From: Nautilus pompilius
Lineage: Eukaryota > Mollusca > Cephalopoda > Nautilida > Nautilidae
Length of the DNA stretch: 64,000 nucleotides
Assembly: GCA_018389105.1 (NCBI GenBank)
Contig: JACATO010001438.1
Location: 144,501 to 208,500 of the forward strand
Direction of reading: 5' to 3'
The number at the start of each line of letters is the position of its first letter. Position 1 is the first letter of the stretch. The translations under genes were made by a program, and so were the position numbers. Below are positions 26,400 through 38,814 of the stretch, in pieces. The notes below the pieces were generated by a model. The model searched no databases and had not been told where the DNA came from. It saw only the letters and a list, made by a program, of their open reading frames with translations.

Positions 26400-28460
26400 A
26401 TGAAAGAAACTGGTAAGGTGGACACAGCTCTGTAATGTTTGGCAAATGAGTATTGCTGAACTTGTTACTGCCTGCGATTATGCATTATCTATAAACACCT
26501 GGCTAACATAACCAGGATGGAGGTGACTAGTTTCTGGAAAGAAAATGATAGCAAGCAGGGGGGGGGGACATCTAGATACAACAAAGCCCAAAAAATGTGC
26601 CAGTGATCATGAAGTTTGACAGGCAGTGGAGTTGTGGCTTGCTTAGCAACCAGGATGGTTATCAAGAAAACTTTCAGGCTACAAAAAAAGCGAAGTGATG
26701 CAGTCTGTTAAACGATGCCCGGTTGGTTTTCTTATTTATGAATCACCTTTAATTTCTGAAGCATTCTATTACTTCAGAACGATTGCCGTGTATTCTGTTG
26801 AGGTGGTTTAATTTTCTTTTTTTTTAAATATACTTAAAAATTTAAACATGGAAAATAGATAAAAAAAAAATAAAACACTACAGGTTTTGAACCTGTGAAC
26901 AAAATTTCCATTTACTCATAGAATTCTCCTGTTTTAGCCAAAATAGTTACATCCTTTCCTCCTCTAAAAAGTGTAGTGTTAATAGAAATTCTTAAACCTA
27001 TTTTGAATATTCTGGTGAGTAAATGCATGGTCCTATCTTCTGTTGTCTTTTTGTGTGTGTGAAATACATAACTTTAATAAAAAAAAAATGAAAGTGAGTA
27101 ATGGATTAGTTTTTCAATTATTGAACAGTTTTTTACGGATTATTTAAGGTTGTTTCTACATACATGAAGACTGATTGCGTATTCCATTCATAAAGAGCGC
27201 GGTAGTCCCCTCCCCATCAAGAAAGAGGAGAGTAACTAGGACTTCAAAAGCAAAACTAGTTGATACCTCCAACAAATTCACCAGCTAAAAGGTTAGTAAA
27301 CACACTTGTGTGGGGAAAGTAAAGTCTACATGAGGTTAGACAGTTATCTTAAAATTACAAACCATGAGTCCAGATTAATGGAGACTGTTTGGTCTGGTAA
27401 GAGATTTTTGTTTAGGTTATAAACTGAAAAATGTAGTTCCACTGAGTTCTTGAACACACTTTGTTTTTTTTTGTAACTAAAATCAGCAAACTGCTTATAT
27501 GTTAAACCAGTGGACGTGATTGCTATCGATTTATTTAAATGAGCTTAAAATAACAAGTGTCTTGTTTATTTGAACCTGAGCTACATTCTTGTATAATTTT
27601 TTGCATTGTATGCTAATGACATTTTCAATTTCTAACTGGTTTTCCCCCTCATGTTTGTCACTAAGAAAACTGCAGCAATAACATATCGAAAATTGTATAG
27701 CTCTCCCTCAGGCAAATTTATTGAAGCAGGTGCATTAAATTAATGAAAATGCACTAAGTGTGTTTGGCTGAGAGTGAAAAGCAGTTAAACATGCCTACAA
27801 ACTGGATGTACTGAGTACCTCAGGCTAAGGATTTATTGAAGATTTCTTTGTTTAAAGAAAAGGCCCTGCTTGTGAGGCATGCTCCAGAAGATTGACTCTA
27901 TTGTTGTTGCTTAAACAAAAAGTCTAATATTTAAACCTTGACCATATGCACAATTATATTAGTTTAACAATTCAGGTTCTTCATTTTGGAAAAAAGAAGA
28001 TAAGCAGTTGTTTATGCAAATGCATTGCTGATTTCCTTCCTTGAAATAGACTTGTCGGAGGTTGGAGTGCGCTACTTGAATTGTCGAACTAAGTCACCCT
28101 AGTACTCGGTGTACTGACAGTAAACTGTTGTGCAGAAAGCTAATTGCTAGTGAATGTTTATTTTAACTTACAATTTTGGATAGTTCTAAAAAAAAATAGT
28201 GAGCGATACCTCAAGTGAAGGTAGTGATTGGAAACTATAACTGTGTTCGCAGCTGCAAATGCATGATGATGAGAACGATACCCACAAGCTTTAGTTTTAC
28301 GTAACTGTTTGTTGATTTTCTAGATTGCGATGTTGGTTTGAGGTATGAATCCACTGCAGTTTATTGAGAAAAGTCTCTGGGACCAATACGAGGAGGCTGG
28401 GTATGCAGCTTGTAAGATGCCAACACCCTGACAACAGAGTTAAGGGGTGTATTGAATCTG
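26400..28460 (+). other. CpG-enriched intronic pocket
   Basis: By eye this 2-kb stretch holds roughly 20 CpG dinucleotides, about ten of them between 28050 and 28400, against only a few per 2 kb in neighbouring intron. It lacks long frames or transposon motifs. It contains tgtttatgcaaatgcattg near 28009, in which an octamer (ATGCAAAT) overlaps a forkhead-like TGTTTA. A conserved regulatory element or an alternative promoter is possible; this is inference from composition. A G10 run lies at 26558-26567. Confidence 0.35.
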
Positions 28461-29700
28461 CTATCTACTCTGAAGCTTTGCTAAATTGTGCCTTTTTGAT
28501 GATAACTGAAGAGAAAGCCTAAAAATTTTGGCATCTGTCTCTAGAGACAAAGATTTAAAATATCAGATGGGAGAAGATTGGGTTTTTTTTTTTTTTTTGG
28601 ATAGTAAATAATTCGTATTGATTAGTGTTTGTTACCTGTACTAAAAAGACCTGTTGTAGATACAAAAATTCTTCTTAAAAATGAGTGTACACAGATGCTT
28701 TGAAACTGTGTCTTTAGTTTTATTACAATACTTACTTAACGAAAGCTAAACTTTTTTTTTTGTTTGTTTTTCATCTAAAGAGAAATAATTCATAAACTAT
28801 TACTTGGGATACTGTTTCTAACAAATTTTGTAGTTGCAAATGGAGGATTCATATATTTGTAATAGAGAAACTGCTGTCAATATCAAGTCTTTAGAGGTAC
28901 AAAGAAATTTTCAACAGTTAAGTGTAAGGTGGTTTAACTGTCATGAAAAGCAGGATGTTAAACTGGCATTTTTGTGAAAAAATGAAGGTATATTTTGTGG
29001 TACTTTTGTATTATTTATATGTTAAGTTTTTAAAATTGTGTGTGTGAGTGAGTGAGATAGAGATGTTGGCCCTTAGCATCAAAATTGGATTTGGTGTCAC
29101 TTTGCAGCTGATGCTTATGTGTACAAACTGTTGCAAATTTTATTGTCAAGTTTTTATGGTATAATAAAAGAAAATCATTTTAAATTAGATATTCATAAAA
29201 ACACATTCCTTCTCCATTGTGGTTCACTGTTCTTTGCCAATAACTTTCTAATCTCTCACTTTTATCTACGTTTTTTTTTTTTTTGGTGTTTTTGGCTATT
29301 AGAGTGCAGTTCATTATATAATATCTTTATTATCAGATTAATACTCTGAAACTTCTAAACCAATAATAGGAATGGCTTTTCTGAAGTTTTCCACTGCCCT
29401 GTCATTGACACTTGTTCCATTAGACAAAATGTTGCCTGTCACTAAGATTTGAATTTTGTTTTCTTTTTTGTGTCAAGAATTATTTTCCAAAATGGATTGT
29501 TTTGGAATGTTATTTGTAATTATAAATTTTAACAGAGGCTGATATTACTTTATTTAACAAAATGTATGCTGTTGTTTTTTTCTTATAATTTTAATGCATT
29601 ATTTAAGTTCCTCTTTCAGTTGTTTATTTGACAGAACGAAGTTGTTGTATATGAATACTGGTTTACACCATAAATAATTTTAATTCTCATCTTTTTTCAG
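28461..29700 (+). other. End of the 11.8-kb intron
   Basis: AT-rich intron, with a TG/GAGT repeat near 29040 and the cttttttcag acceptor at the right end. Nothing else was recognised. Confidence 0.5.
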
Positions 29701-29752
29701 TGAAAAATACACACGGTTTTGTCAGTGGAAAAATCTAGAGTTAAACATTCAA
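29701..29752 (+). CDS. GRK2: GRK2 exon: RGS-to-kinase linker (RFCQWKN)
   Basis: This short 52-base exon completes a serine codon and then encodes EKYTRFCQWKNLELNIQ. The acceptor is cttttttcag and the donor is gtgagt. TRFCQWKN.ELNI is a signature of the GRK2/3 subfamily immediately N-terminal to the kinase domain. The exon is flanked by introns of 11.8 kb and 9.0 kb. It ends in phase 0. Confidence 0.95.
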
Positions 29753-32700
29753 GTGAGTAATCTGAACCATCTGCTTTTAAATCATTAGCTTTTATCAGAA
29801 GTGCATGTCATACAGAAACTTGACTTAAGTAAATAGACAATCTCAAATTTGAAAGTTCTGCAATCTTGGTCTGCAGTATTGCAGTCTGTATTAGACAGTC
29901 CCAGCAAATGGGTTTACAAGGATGCTTTTATAGGGATCATTTAGGAATAGCAACATATATGCTTGATTAGGTTAATCTTTAGTTTAGTGGTTCACCTGGA
30001 TAGCATTGTTGTAAATCTGATTCTCTTTCCATCTTTGCATTGCATGGGCATTGAGTTAAGGCACCACCTTCCATTAAAAATACTGCCTCTTTTGGACATA
30101 TATTCTTAGCTTAGACAAGCAGAAGTTCCCCTCAAGAGTGTTGATGTATTGGATAGTTCCTTTATAGCCCAGCAGCTACAACTGTCCAGCAGTCCAAAAT
30201 CTTATACCATGATGGACAGACAATCTTATTTTGTCAAGGCTTGCAGACAGTTTAATGAAATTATCAAAAATTCCTGTGCTAGAGAGATACATGACCATTG
30301 TCTGAGAACTATGAAAACCTGCACTATTGGAAGCAATAACTGTTTCAAAAGGCTGAAAGATATGGTAGTATTTGCATTGCCTTTTGCAGTTAATGACTGA
30401 TGTTGTGTGAAATGGTGGACACCTGCATAATTTTGCAACGTTGTCGGGGTTTGGTTTCCAATTTCTTGTTTACAGCATGAAGTTAGATCGGTAGGTATTA
30501 GACATCCAGAACACATGCAAACAGTTGTCTTATGGTTTCTACCAATATCCTATTACCAATTTATACACACTTTTTCATAGTCTATCATTTGCTGTGAACC
30601 TCTAGTCATGACTGTGTTGTCTTTACCTGTTCTTATAGCTTGCAATAATGTGACTGGAATGGCTTATTTGAGTCTGTCTATTCGCTTAATCAAGTTTCTA
30701 ATCCATCATCTGTAGCATGCTTAAAAGATGTCAGATTCTATAAGAAAGGAAATGATACTTATATAAAAGAATTGTTTATTCTAGTTGGCTGACTGGTTCA
30801 GTCTTTTAAAAAAATTATCTGAATAAGTCTTGTATTACATAATAAAATTCTTTTTAAAATGGATAAATATTTAGTTCTTTGAATATTGTTATTAAATAAG
30901 TTTTCATTTGTAAAGTTAGAACTACACAGTGGATTTATTACTTTTCAGCAGAACAGCATTGCATTCTCAAAAGTTGACGTTAATCAGTTGCAATATTTAA
31001 AAATTATTTTTATTATGCATAAAACCCCCCTTTCACCTTAGATCTGCTCTTTATATGGTAGTGTTTTTATTGCTTAATATCAGCAGCCAGTTTCAGCTTG
31101 TTCAATTAACGCATGCTTTTTTTTAATCATATTTCATCTTCTCTTCTCCTAGATAACCTTCATCTGCTCATACTGAAAGAAAAAATTGCACTGTTTCTTG
31201 ACATGAAGAATAGCAGAGCCATTTAAATGAATTAAATGGCATCTCGTCCAGAATTTATTGTCTATAAACCATGATTGATACTGGTTTCTCTGAAAGAAAA
31301 CACTGACATTTGAGATGAAAGTTTCTAACAATTAACTGTTAATTTTCACTTAATGCAATTCAGGGTTTTAAAAATTATTTAACTCTAAAAAAGCTAGCAT
31401 CTTCATAGGTATAGAAAATTGATATTCAACATTCTGGAGAAAAAAAATGTAGGGCATATCATTGATGCAGTAGTTTGCACTTAATTTAGAAATCAGGGTA
31501 TTTATAAAGTCAGAGAGATTGCAACATCTGATAAACATTTAACCAAATGAGCCAACAAAGATTAAAATGTATTATGTAGCTGTATGCTTAAATTTTTAAA
31601 TGATGTAATTGTAGTGATGAGTTGTTCAACTTCTACATGGCTACCATATTCAGTGATACAGCATATTTACTGTGAACACATTCTCTAGCTGTTGAGTGTG
31701 ATGTAGCTGATAAATACCTTGCTGATGTAATCTCGCTTCCAAATTTTATAAACTGTTAAAAAGAGTGTTAATTTCTTGTAGCAAGGCAGAGCTTTCCATG
31801 GGCTTCTTGAAAATTCTCTGATGGCTGCTATGGTCTGAATGGTGCTGGTCTGCCATAGTGTTTTCTATTGTTAACTGTAGTTTAGGATGTTAGATTATTG
31901 CTGTCACCACAAGATGCAGAAAATCAGATTGTTAGCATTTTAGTTTTTGCAACAGTTTGAACAACAAAACAACATTAATAAAAACGCTGAACTTTATAAT
32001 ACTTTTTTTCATTATATGCTATGTAGTTCATGATATGGTAGCTAATTTTAGCAGATTCTTCTAAAAAAAGACAGAAATATTTCAAGCTGTTGCTTGATCA
32101 CTTTTAATGTCACCATTTGTGTACCTCTCATTATAAAGTTATCATGTAAATATATATTCTTAAAATGCTGTATATCTGTTGCTGATTATACTAATTTTTG
32201 TTTTTTTTATATATTGAGTGAATTAATTTGATTATCAGACAATTGTTTTTCTCCACTATTTGTCTTGTTTGCTCTAGAACTAATGCAATTTCAATAAAGA
32301 ATAAACAGTATTTTCCAAGACTTTCATCCAGTCTCTTGAATTTAATGTTTCATTTAATTCTATCAACTATTCTATTAACTTTCATGAAAAATTGCATTCA
32401 TTCATTTTTTTCTATAATTCATTGTGAACTGCATGGTTAGGCTGAGATTACTAATTTTCTTGCTGCGACAATATTTAAAGTAATATTATTTTAAAATCAT
32501 CTCATTTTTTTGTACAAGTTAACAGTTTAAAACTGCCACAAAAACTTAAAATAAATTGTGGTCACAAAATGTCTACTTGGAGAATAACCTAGCAGTCAGT
32601 ATGACAAGTTGTTTATACAAAAATAAATAGTTGTGCTGGAAAAAAAACTCTACTTTAAATCACAAAACTGGGTTTATGTTCATTTTGTTTTGTTTTTAGT

Positions 32701-33378
32701 TTTTAATTGTTTGTTAAATAGACTGCAGAGTGACCTAAACTTGATTAGTAATTGTTGATGATTTAATCATCATTTTTTGTTCTTGTTTATAAATCAAATG
32801 AAAGACTATGGCCTGTGGTATTTTCACCCAGTCATTAAAAACCATGAAATCATAGAAATACATAACTGTTTTTCATTCAGATATGTTGTTTGATTACTCA
32901 GTTGATTGCAAATGTGAAGGAATTTTCGAAATGCATTTTACATTAACTTAGTTGTAGCTAAAAAGTGAAGTTGATTGTTCCAAGATTCCATAGTCTCCAT
33001 AATCAAATTCTTGGTAAATTTACCTAGTTTTTGGATGAGGTGGTCCTAAACCTGTCTGATCTGATACCCTGTTTATATTGATCTGTTTTTTTAACATTGC
33101 TTTGTATTGTATGCCTATGTTTTAGTATGCATAATTTCAATTAGATGTCAGCTAAGCTGCGAAAAGTACTAGCCATCCTTTGTCTACTTCAGTTCTGCTG
33201 TGTTTTTGCCTACCAGAAAGAGTATGGTGGAACAGCTAGCAAAGATGACATTCCCAGATCTTTGCTATATGTTTGCATTGGATGTATGTCTTGCTGCTTT
33301 GAGATATTTATATACTTTGTGCTGAATTGCTCTGTATTTTCTGTAAATAACACCACCAAAAACTGTTCTTAGATTTGT
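29753..33378 (+). other. First part of the 9.0-kb intron
   Basis: AT-rich. A + strand frame at 30149-30400 reads MDSSFIAQQLQLSSSPKS and onward with mixed composition but no recognised family. Another at 33145-33372 begins with a signal-peptide-like stretch (KVLAILCLLQFCCVFAYQ). Neither has supporting context, and neither is called as a gene. Confidence 0.4.
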
Positions 33379-33464
33379 CAGCATGATTGGACAATTGTCA
33401 CTGTTTCCAAAGTACTTTATCCAGCATGATTGGACAATTGTCACTGTTTCCAAAGTACTTTATC
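33379..33464. repeat. Perfect 43-bp tandem duplication
   Basis: Two directly adjacent identical 43-base copies (33379-33421 and 33422-33464), each starting cagcatgattggacaattg and ending actttatc. No mismatch was seen between copies, which indicates a recent duplication by slippage or unequal exchange. Confidence 0.95.
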
Positions 33465-36400
33465 TATTTATTTTGCATTTAGAAGTAAAGCAAATGTTTA
33501 GCAGCTTTGCATTCATTCAGAAATAAACTTTATACATAAAATTTTTAATATAGGCTAGAAGAAATGACAGTAATTTTAAATTCAGATTTTTAAAAGATGA
33601 CCATCTAGATTTTCAACTTAATATTTGCTAAATAGTTAATTTTTGTTGTTTCTATCTTACATGAATAAACACCTCAGTATTTAAAGATTAATGTTTTCAT
33701 TTTTCTAATGGCAACATAAGAGAGTAGCTTTTGTTAAAGATTCCCTTTAAAAAAGCTAGTTGTGGACCTGCCATACTAAATAAAAATTTTTCTTACACCT
33801 GACCTTGCTAAGGAACATCTCTGAGGTGAAATACATTTGTTACATCAAGTTTTTTGCATTTACTGCTTGGCTCTACCTTTACTGCATCTTTCTCAAGTGC
33901 TGATGTTGGCAGCTGTGTATAACCATGACAGCAAAGTAGTGCAAATAGCTGAAAGAAACCAGACAAAGAAATTCTTGTAATTGTGGTCTGTGATTGATTG
34001 ATTGATTACTGATGTGTGGAGCTATTAATAAATATTTAGATTGTATCAGATTAAATCAGTTAAACATCTCTGCATCTGGAAGACATTGTTTGTAGCACCT
34101 TACCTTCTAGAACTTTGTGGGTAGATAACAGAAAATTATCACCAACATAATAAAGAAGAAAATAATATTAAAGTAAAGTGTTGTTAATATTTTTAAATTA
34201 AATTTTTGTTGTTTTTTAAATTATAACTATTTCTGATTTTTATTGTTTGCACTAATGAGCAGAAACATGTTAATGAGTTTACTTAATATTATTTTTAGCG
34301 ACAGCAAAATTTGAATATAAGAACTAATCAGTTAACCTTGGCATATTTCTTGGGTTTCTGTAGGTTGAGTAATCACTAAAGAGTCGGTTCTCATTATCAT
34401 TGTTTATTTCTGTGAATTTCCAGAGCTTGGGAGTTTTTATCATTGCCTGAAATCATTATTTTTTTACTTAGCTCCAGTGGCATCATGTGCTAGTCTGCAC
34501 ATGCTAAACCTTAAAATTAAATTATTTCTTTGCTCTGGCTTTTGGATGTTGGTGTGATAATATTTGTTCTCCATTTTGGTGATTCTATTGTCAAAGCTTT
34601 TCCATCATTACTCCTGTATTGCTCTTAATTTCATAGTTGGTCAGTACTTAACTTCACTTCAGTTGTGGGCTAAAACTTCAGACGATACCTATTGGTTCGA
34701 TTGCATCACACATCTTTGTTTACCTGCCTACCACTTCATCTTTGCTTACTCACAGCTAGCCAGGAGATAGTATAGTAGTAGTACTTTATTTTTTTTTTTT
34801 ATATACAGGTTTTTCTTTGAATTCTTAGTGTGTACTTCTTTCTGTCATTTTCATTCCATCTTAACTATTTTATTTTTGTGGACTTCCATATTTACTGGTC
34901 TCTTTGTGGCTCCTCAGTTTCCTTTGCTTTTCTTTATCCAACCATTTCATCTCACTAACTTAGTTGCCAAGTAGGGTAAGACTATAATCTGGTAATATTT
35001 CAGACATGAATCAAATGATCATCTCATCCTTGGGTGTTCTCCTATAGGTTTACTAACTGAATTTTACTGTTAAATTTTGGTTACATAATGAAGAATGCTA
35101 AAAACATTGGTGCTGTCTAGTAAAACTCCAGTTTCAAATCATGTTTTCTCAAAAACTGAAAGTACTTAGAATTTCACTTAAACCTTTTGTTTCTTTTAGC
35201 TACTAAATTTATCCTTTTCAGAAACTTACATTACTAAGGAATCTAGTGGCATAGAAATTGACAATAATACTTTCTTCACATGATGTTAAATAATTCAAAT
35301 AATGCTGTTTTTGTTAGTAGATAGTGAGATTCTTGGCAGATTTCTGTTTGTAGCTTGATATCGGCACTGAGAAGAAATCTTGGACTCAATAAATTGTTGT
35401 TTTTTTTTCAGTTCTGAAAGTTTGTTTATTTTATATTTGTGTTTCAGTTTATTTCTTTTGTATCTTCAGAAATAATAGTGTTAGGTGTTCAAGGTTAATT
35501 AATCTCTTTATATAGATAAATTCTGTCTCTCATTCACGAATCTGTATTTAACAGATAGTGAAAGAGGTGTGTTTTTTACTTAGAGAGAAGTATTTAGCTT
35601 CCATATAGCATCTGGTAGCACACACAGCCAATAGAAACCAGCTCCAGCATGTTGAGTGACATATGCCTCTGCAGGCATCTGTTGGCTTTTAATGTATGTT
35701 TGAGCAAGGTTTAAGAAACTGACAAGTTGGTGTGATATGGGCCCAAACAAAGACTACTTAATAAAATAGTGCATTTTCAAAACGGTTTTTCTATCCATTT
35801 TTACCGTTATACATGGATAAGCACCACCATTATGTTGGTAAAGAAATTTCAGCGCTTGGGCTAATAGCAGTTTAGATTTATATTTATCATTGTCATCATC
35901 ACTTCTTTTTTTTTTTTTAAAAGATAATAAGTTAAGTAAGTACTTAAAAAAAAAAAAAAAGGCAAGAAGCAGTTAAATGAAAATTTTTCCATAAATAAAA
36001 ATGGTTACAGCCATTCAGATTCAGAATGTTGTGATAATTCTTTTTATTGATTAACGGAAGTTGGCTACATTTATTTGACTTCATAAAGGTGAGCCAGTTT
36101 AATCATTAATGTGGAACTTTTGGTAAGTTGCATGCAGACAGTCTTCTGATTGTATTGAGATTAGTTACTACTACTTGGGGTTTTCAGGTATAATTTTCAG
36201 ATTTGTACTCCTAAAATAGCAGAGCAGTTGTTTGGTAATGCAAGGCATATCATATGTTTGCTGTAGTTTAATAATGTAATTGAATTATGTAATTACCATA
36301 ATCTTATCAGCATCTTTCGCCCACTTACATGTGCCTCCCTCTTTATATATATGCTAACATTTTTTTAAACTTGTTACATAAATATGCTTTGCCATATTTC

Positions 36401-37124
36401 AGATTTATACTTTCACGTTATATCTTAAAACCTCATGTTGCTATCTCTCATGTTCCTCCTTTAACATAATAATTCCAATACCCTAGCAAAATGCTTGACA
36501 AGAAAGACTTATAATTGAGTACTGCTTTCTTTTCATAGATAATCTTTTTAGCTAGCTACATTGTACATTTGTACCATCCTAAATTTTAAGAAACAAGTTA
36601 TCTTTGAATAGTTAATGTGAAATCTTTGTTTCTTCTCAGCCTGTTTGCCAAAAGATTAATCTACTCCACTTTTGACCATGATCATGACAGATTTCAAACT
36701 AATTAACTGTATTAGATTTGTTATTCTCGTGGAAATATTTCTTAAAAGTCATTTTAACTATTGCTTTAACATTTAATTTTAGAATTCAAAGCAAAAAACT
36801 TGCTATTTTGCATTAAAAGATGTAATTCTTCATTTAAGATTTTCATAATTTCCATGCAATCTTTGGGAAATCTCTGTTGATAGCACCACACTGCCCTGCA
36901 TGATCCCAGGAGCCCTTGGGTGATCTCATCTGGTACAGAGAAGAAACTCCTAAGGTGTGATGAAAGTTTCTTAAGCAATGTCTAGTACCTCATAAAACTG
37001 CTTCAATAAGTAATCACTGATTAAACCATAAGAGGAATTCTAAAAAAATGTTTAAAGAATGGATTTCTGAAAAATATTTTAACTTATTGAGAATTCTCTG
37101 TACTCTGATATGAGCTTGCTAATA
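33465..37124 (+). other. Middle of the 9.0-kb intron
   Basis: AT-rich intron with a short GATT repeat near 33990 and poly-A/poly-T tracts near 35910-35960. A 70-codon minus-strand frame near 36770-36980 is unrecognised. No element boundary was seen. Confidence 0.5.
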
Positions 37125-38145
37125 TAGTGCTCCCTTGATTTACATGGGGGTGCATTTCTAGAAAATGGTGTGCAAATCAAATTCATGTATTTCAAACCTA
37201 TTATTACACTATACAGTAGGTTATGTTCCATACTGTTAGATAATTTGAGTATTTTTTGAGTCTTCAATGGAAGAAAACCATGATTCTGCTATTCCTTGGT
37301 TGTGGTGTTCAAGCAGACTCCAGACACATTATCCCAACATGTCTGCTGTGCTGCTACTGGAGTTACAATCCATACAATAAAAACCTTTTTCTCTCTCTCT
37401 CTAATTCTGTACAATAACTAGGCAACTAAAAACTGTACCATCGATAAAGGCTGGCAACTAAACATTTGTTTGTATCCTTTGTTTATTAAGAAAAATCTAA
37501 AAGATAACATTATCCACAAATTTCTATCTTGTTGATAAGGATCTTATCGGAAAGATTGGCTTTGTCATCTTGTGGTGACTTATTGTTTCATTTCTCATTT
37601 CAACACTATGTTCAACTGTCTTAAACATGTTTATGTACATTTATTCATTCTCATAGCTATTCATTCACTCGTTACTCATATCACTCATTTGCTCGACATA
37701 AATTACATGTATTCATACATATTCCCTTCACATTGACAGACTGACAGACTTTTGTCTGTCAACACTCATACAGTTGCCAGAGAGGAGAGCATTTAAAGGT
37801 ATTAATTGAATATAGAAATACAAATAAATTTGGTCATATCTTTTCTCTCTTACATATTAAATATTGATAAATATTAATTATACAGAAAGGTTAAAGGTAT
37901 CTGTATTATGGCCCAAAAATATTTTTGTTTATTATTTATTATTATTATGTTGTACGTAATGTTTGCGGAGATAAATGGGAGTGTTCACCCTCATCAGTCG
38001 GCATCTATCACCACTGAACTTGGCTGGTAGGAGGATAGTCATGCATCTTCAAATCATACCATGCATAAGAAATTCTTGGTATTAAAAAGTCAAGTGTAAC
38101 TTCAAAGCCATGTATATTGAGGATATGTAAATCAAGGGAATAGTA
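37125..38145. mobile_element. Tigger-like non-autonomous DNA element
   Basis: The left end reads tagtgctcccttgatttaca and the reverse complement of the right end reads tactattcccttgatttaca, an inverted repeat of about 23 bp with TA at each outer edge. Just inside the left end, the pattern cccttgatttacatgggggt ... gtgcaaatcaaattcatgta resembles the sub-terminal organisation of Tigger-type elements. No transposase remnant was found in the roughly 970 bp between. A TC repeat lies near 37391-37402. Confidence 0.65.
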
Positions 38146-38722
38146 TATTTCCAAATGCAAATATCTTAGAACTGAGACAATACAACAACAACAACAACAA
38201 AGTTGAAGAGTAAAATGATTTAATTGTAATAATAGACAGAAGTTTAAAATGTCAAAAAATAACTGAAAGTGTTTTGTCTTAAAGCCAGTAAAGCCTTAGA
38301 AATGATGCTGTGCCTTTGCTGTTCCAGATTCTTAGTATAAATCTTTAATTAAATTTTATCTAGCATGCATTTTATTGAAACCTTTGGTAGAAAAGAGTTC
38401 TATCTAGTTTATTATGAAAAATTACTGATGCTAGATTTTTTTTTTTTTATTATTGTCTTTCAGAATATTTTCATATTGGTAATTTTTTTTTCTTTTATTT
38501 TGCTGCTTGGAGTTGGAGAATAGAATATGGGAAGTAAAAAAAAAGATATAAAGGTCATGTGTCACTTTGGTGGCAGAACATGATTTGTTAGCCCTTTACC
38601 ACCTTTTGACCATGTTAAAAGTTTAATCATGGCATTACTAGAAAAATATAAACTAGTATTACTGTGATGTGTATTTTGTTATTAAATGTATAAAGGAATG
38701 AATTTTACTTTTGTCTTTTCAG
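38146..38722 (+). other. End of the 9.0-kb intron
   Basis: AT-rich intron with an ACA triplet repeat at about 38181-38200 and the gtcttttcag acceptor. Nothing else was seen. Confidence 0.6.
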
Positions 38723-38814
38723 TTAACAATGAATGACTTCAGTGTGCATAGGATTATTGGTCGAGGTGGTTTCGGTGAGGTGTATGGCTGCAGGAAGGCA
38801 GACACAGGAAAAAT
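38723..38814 (+). CDS. GRK2: GRK2 exon: start of kinase domain, glycine-rich loop
   Basis: The exon encodes [13 protein letters not shown] followed by the ATP-binding glycine loop GRGGFGEV (38759-38782) and [10 protein letters not shown], ending two bases into a methionine codon. The acceptor is gtcttttcag; the donor is gttagt, a weaker match than the others but a GT donor in the right phase. These residues form beta strands 1 and 2 of the kinase small lobe and are nearly identical to vertebrate GRK2. Confidence 0.97.

Noticed and set aside
38181-38200. ACA triplet repeat and other microsatellites (23186-23197 TA, 25552-25575 GA/GT, 40250-40275 A/GAA) as CRISPR or structured repeats
   Set aside because: Simple sequence runs without spacers; ordinary in an AT-rich animal intron.
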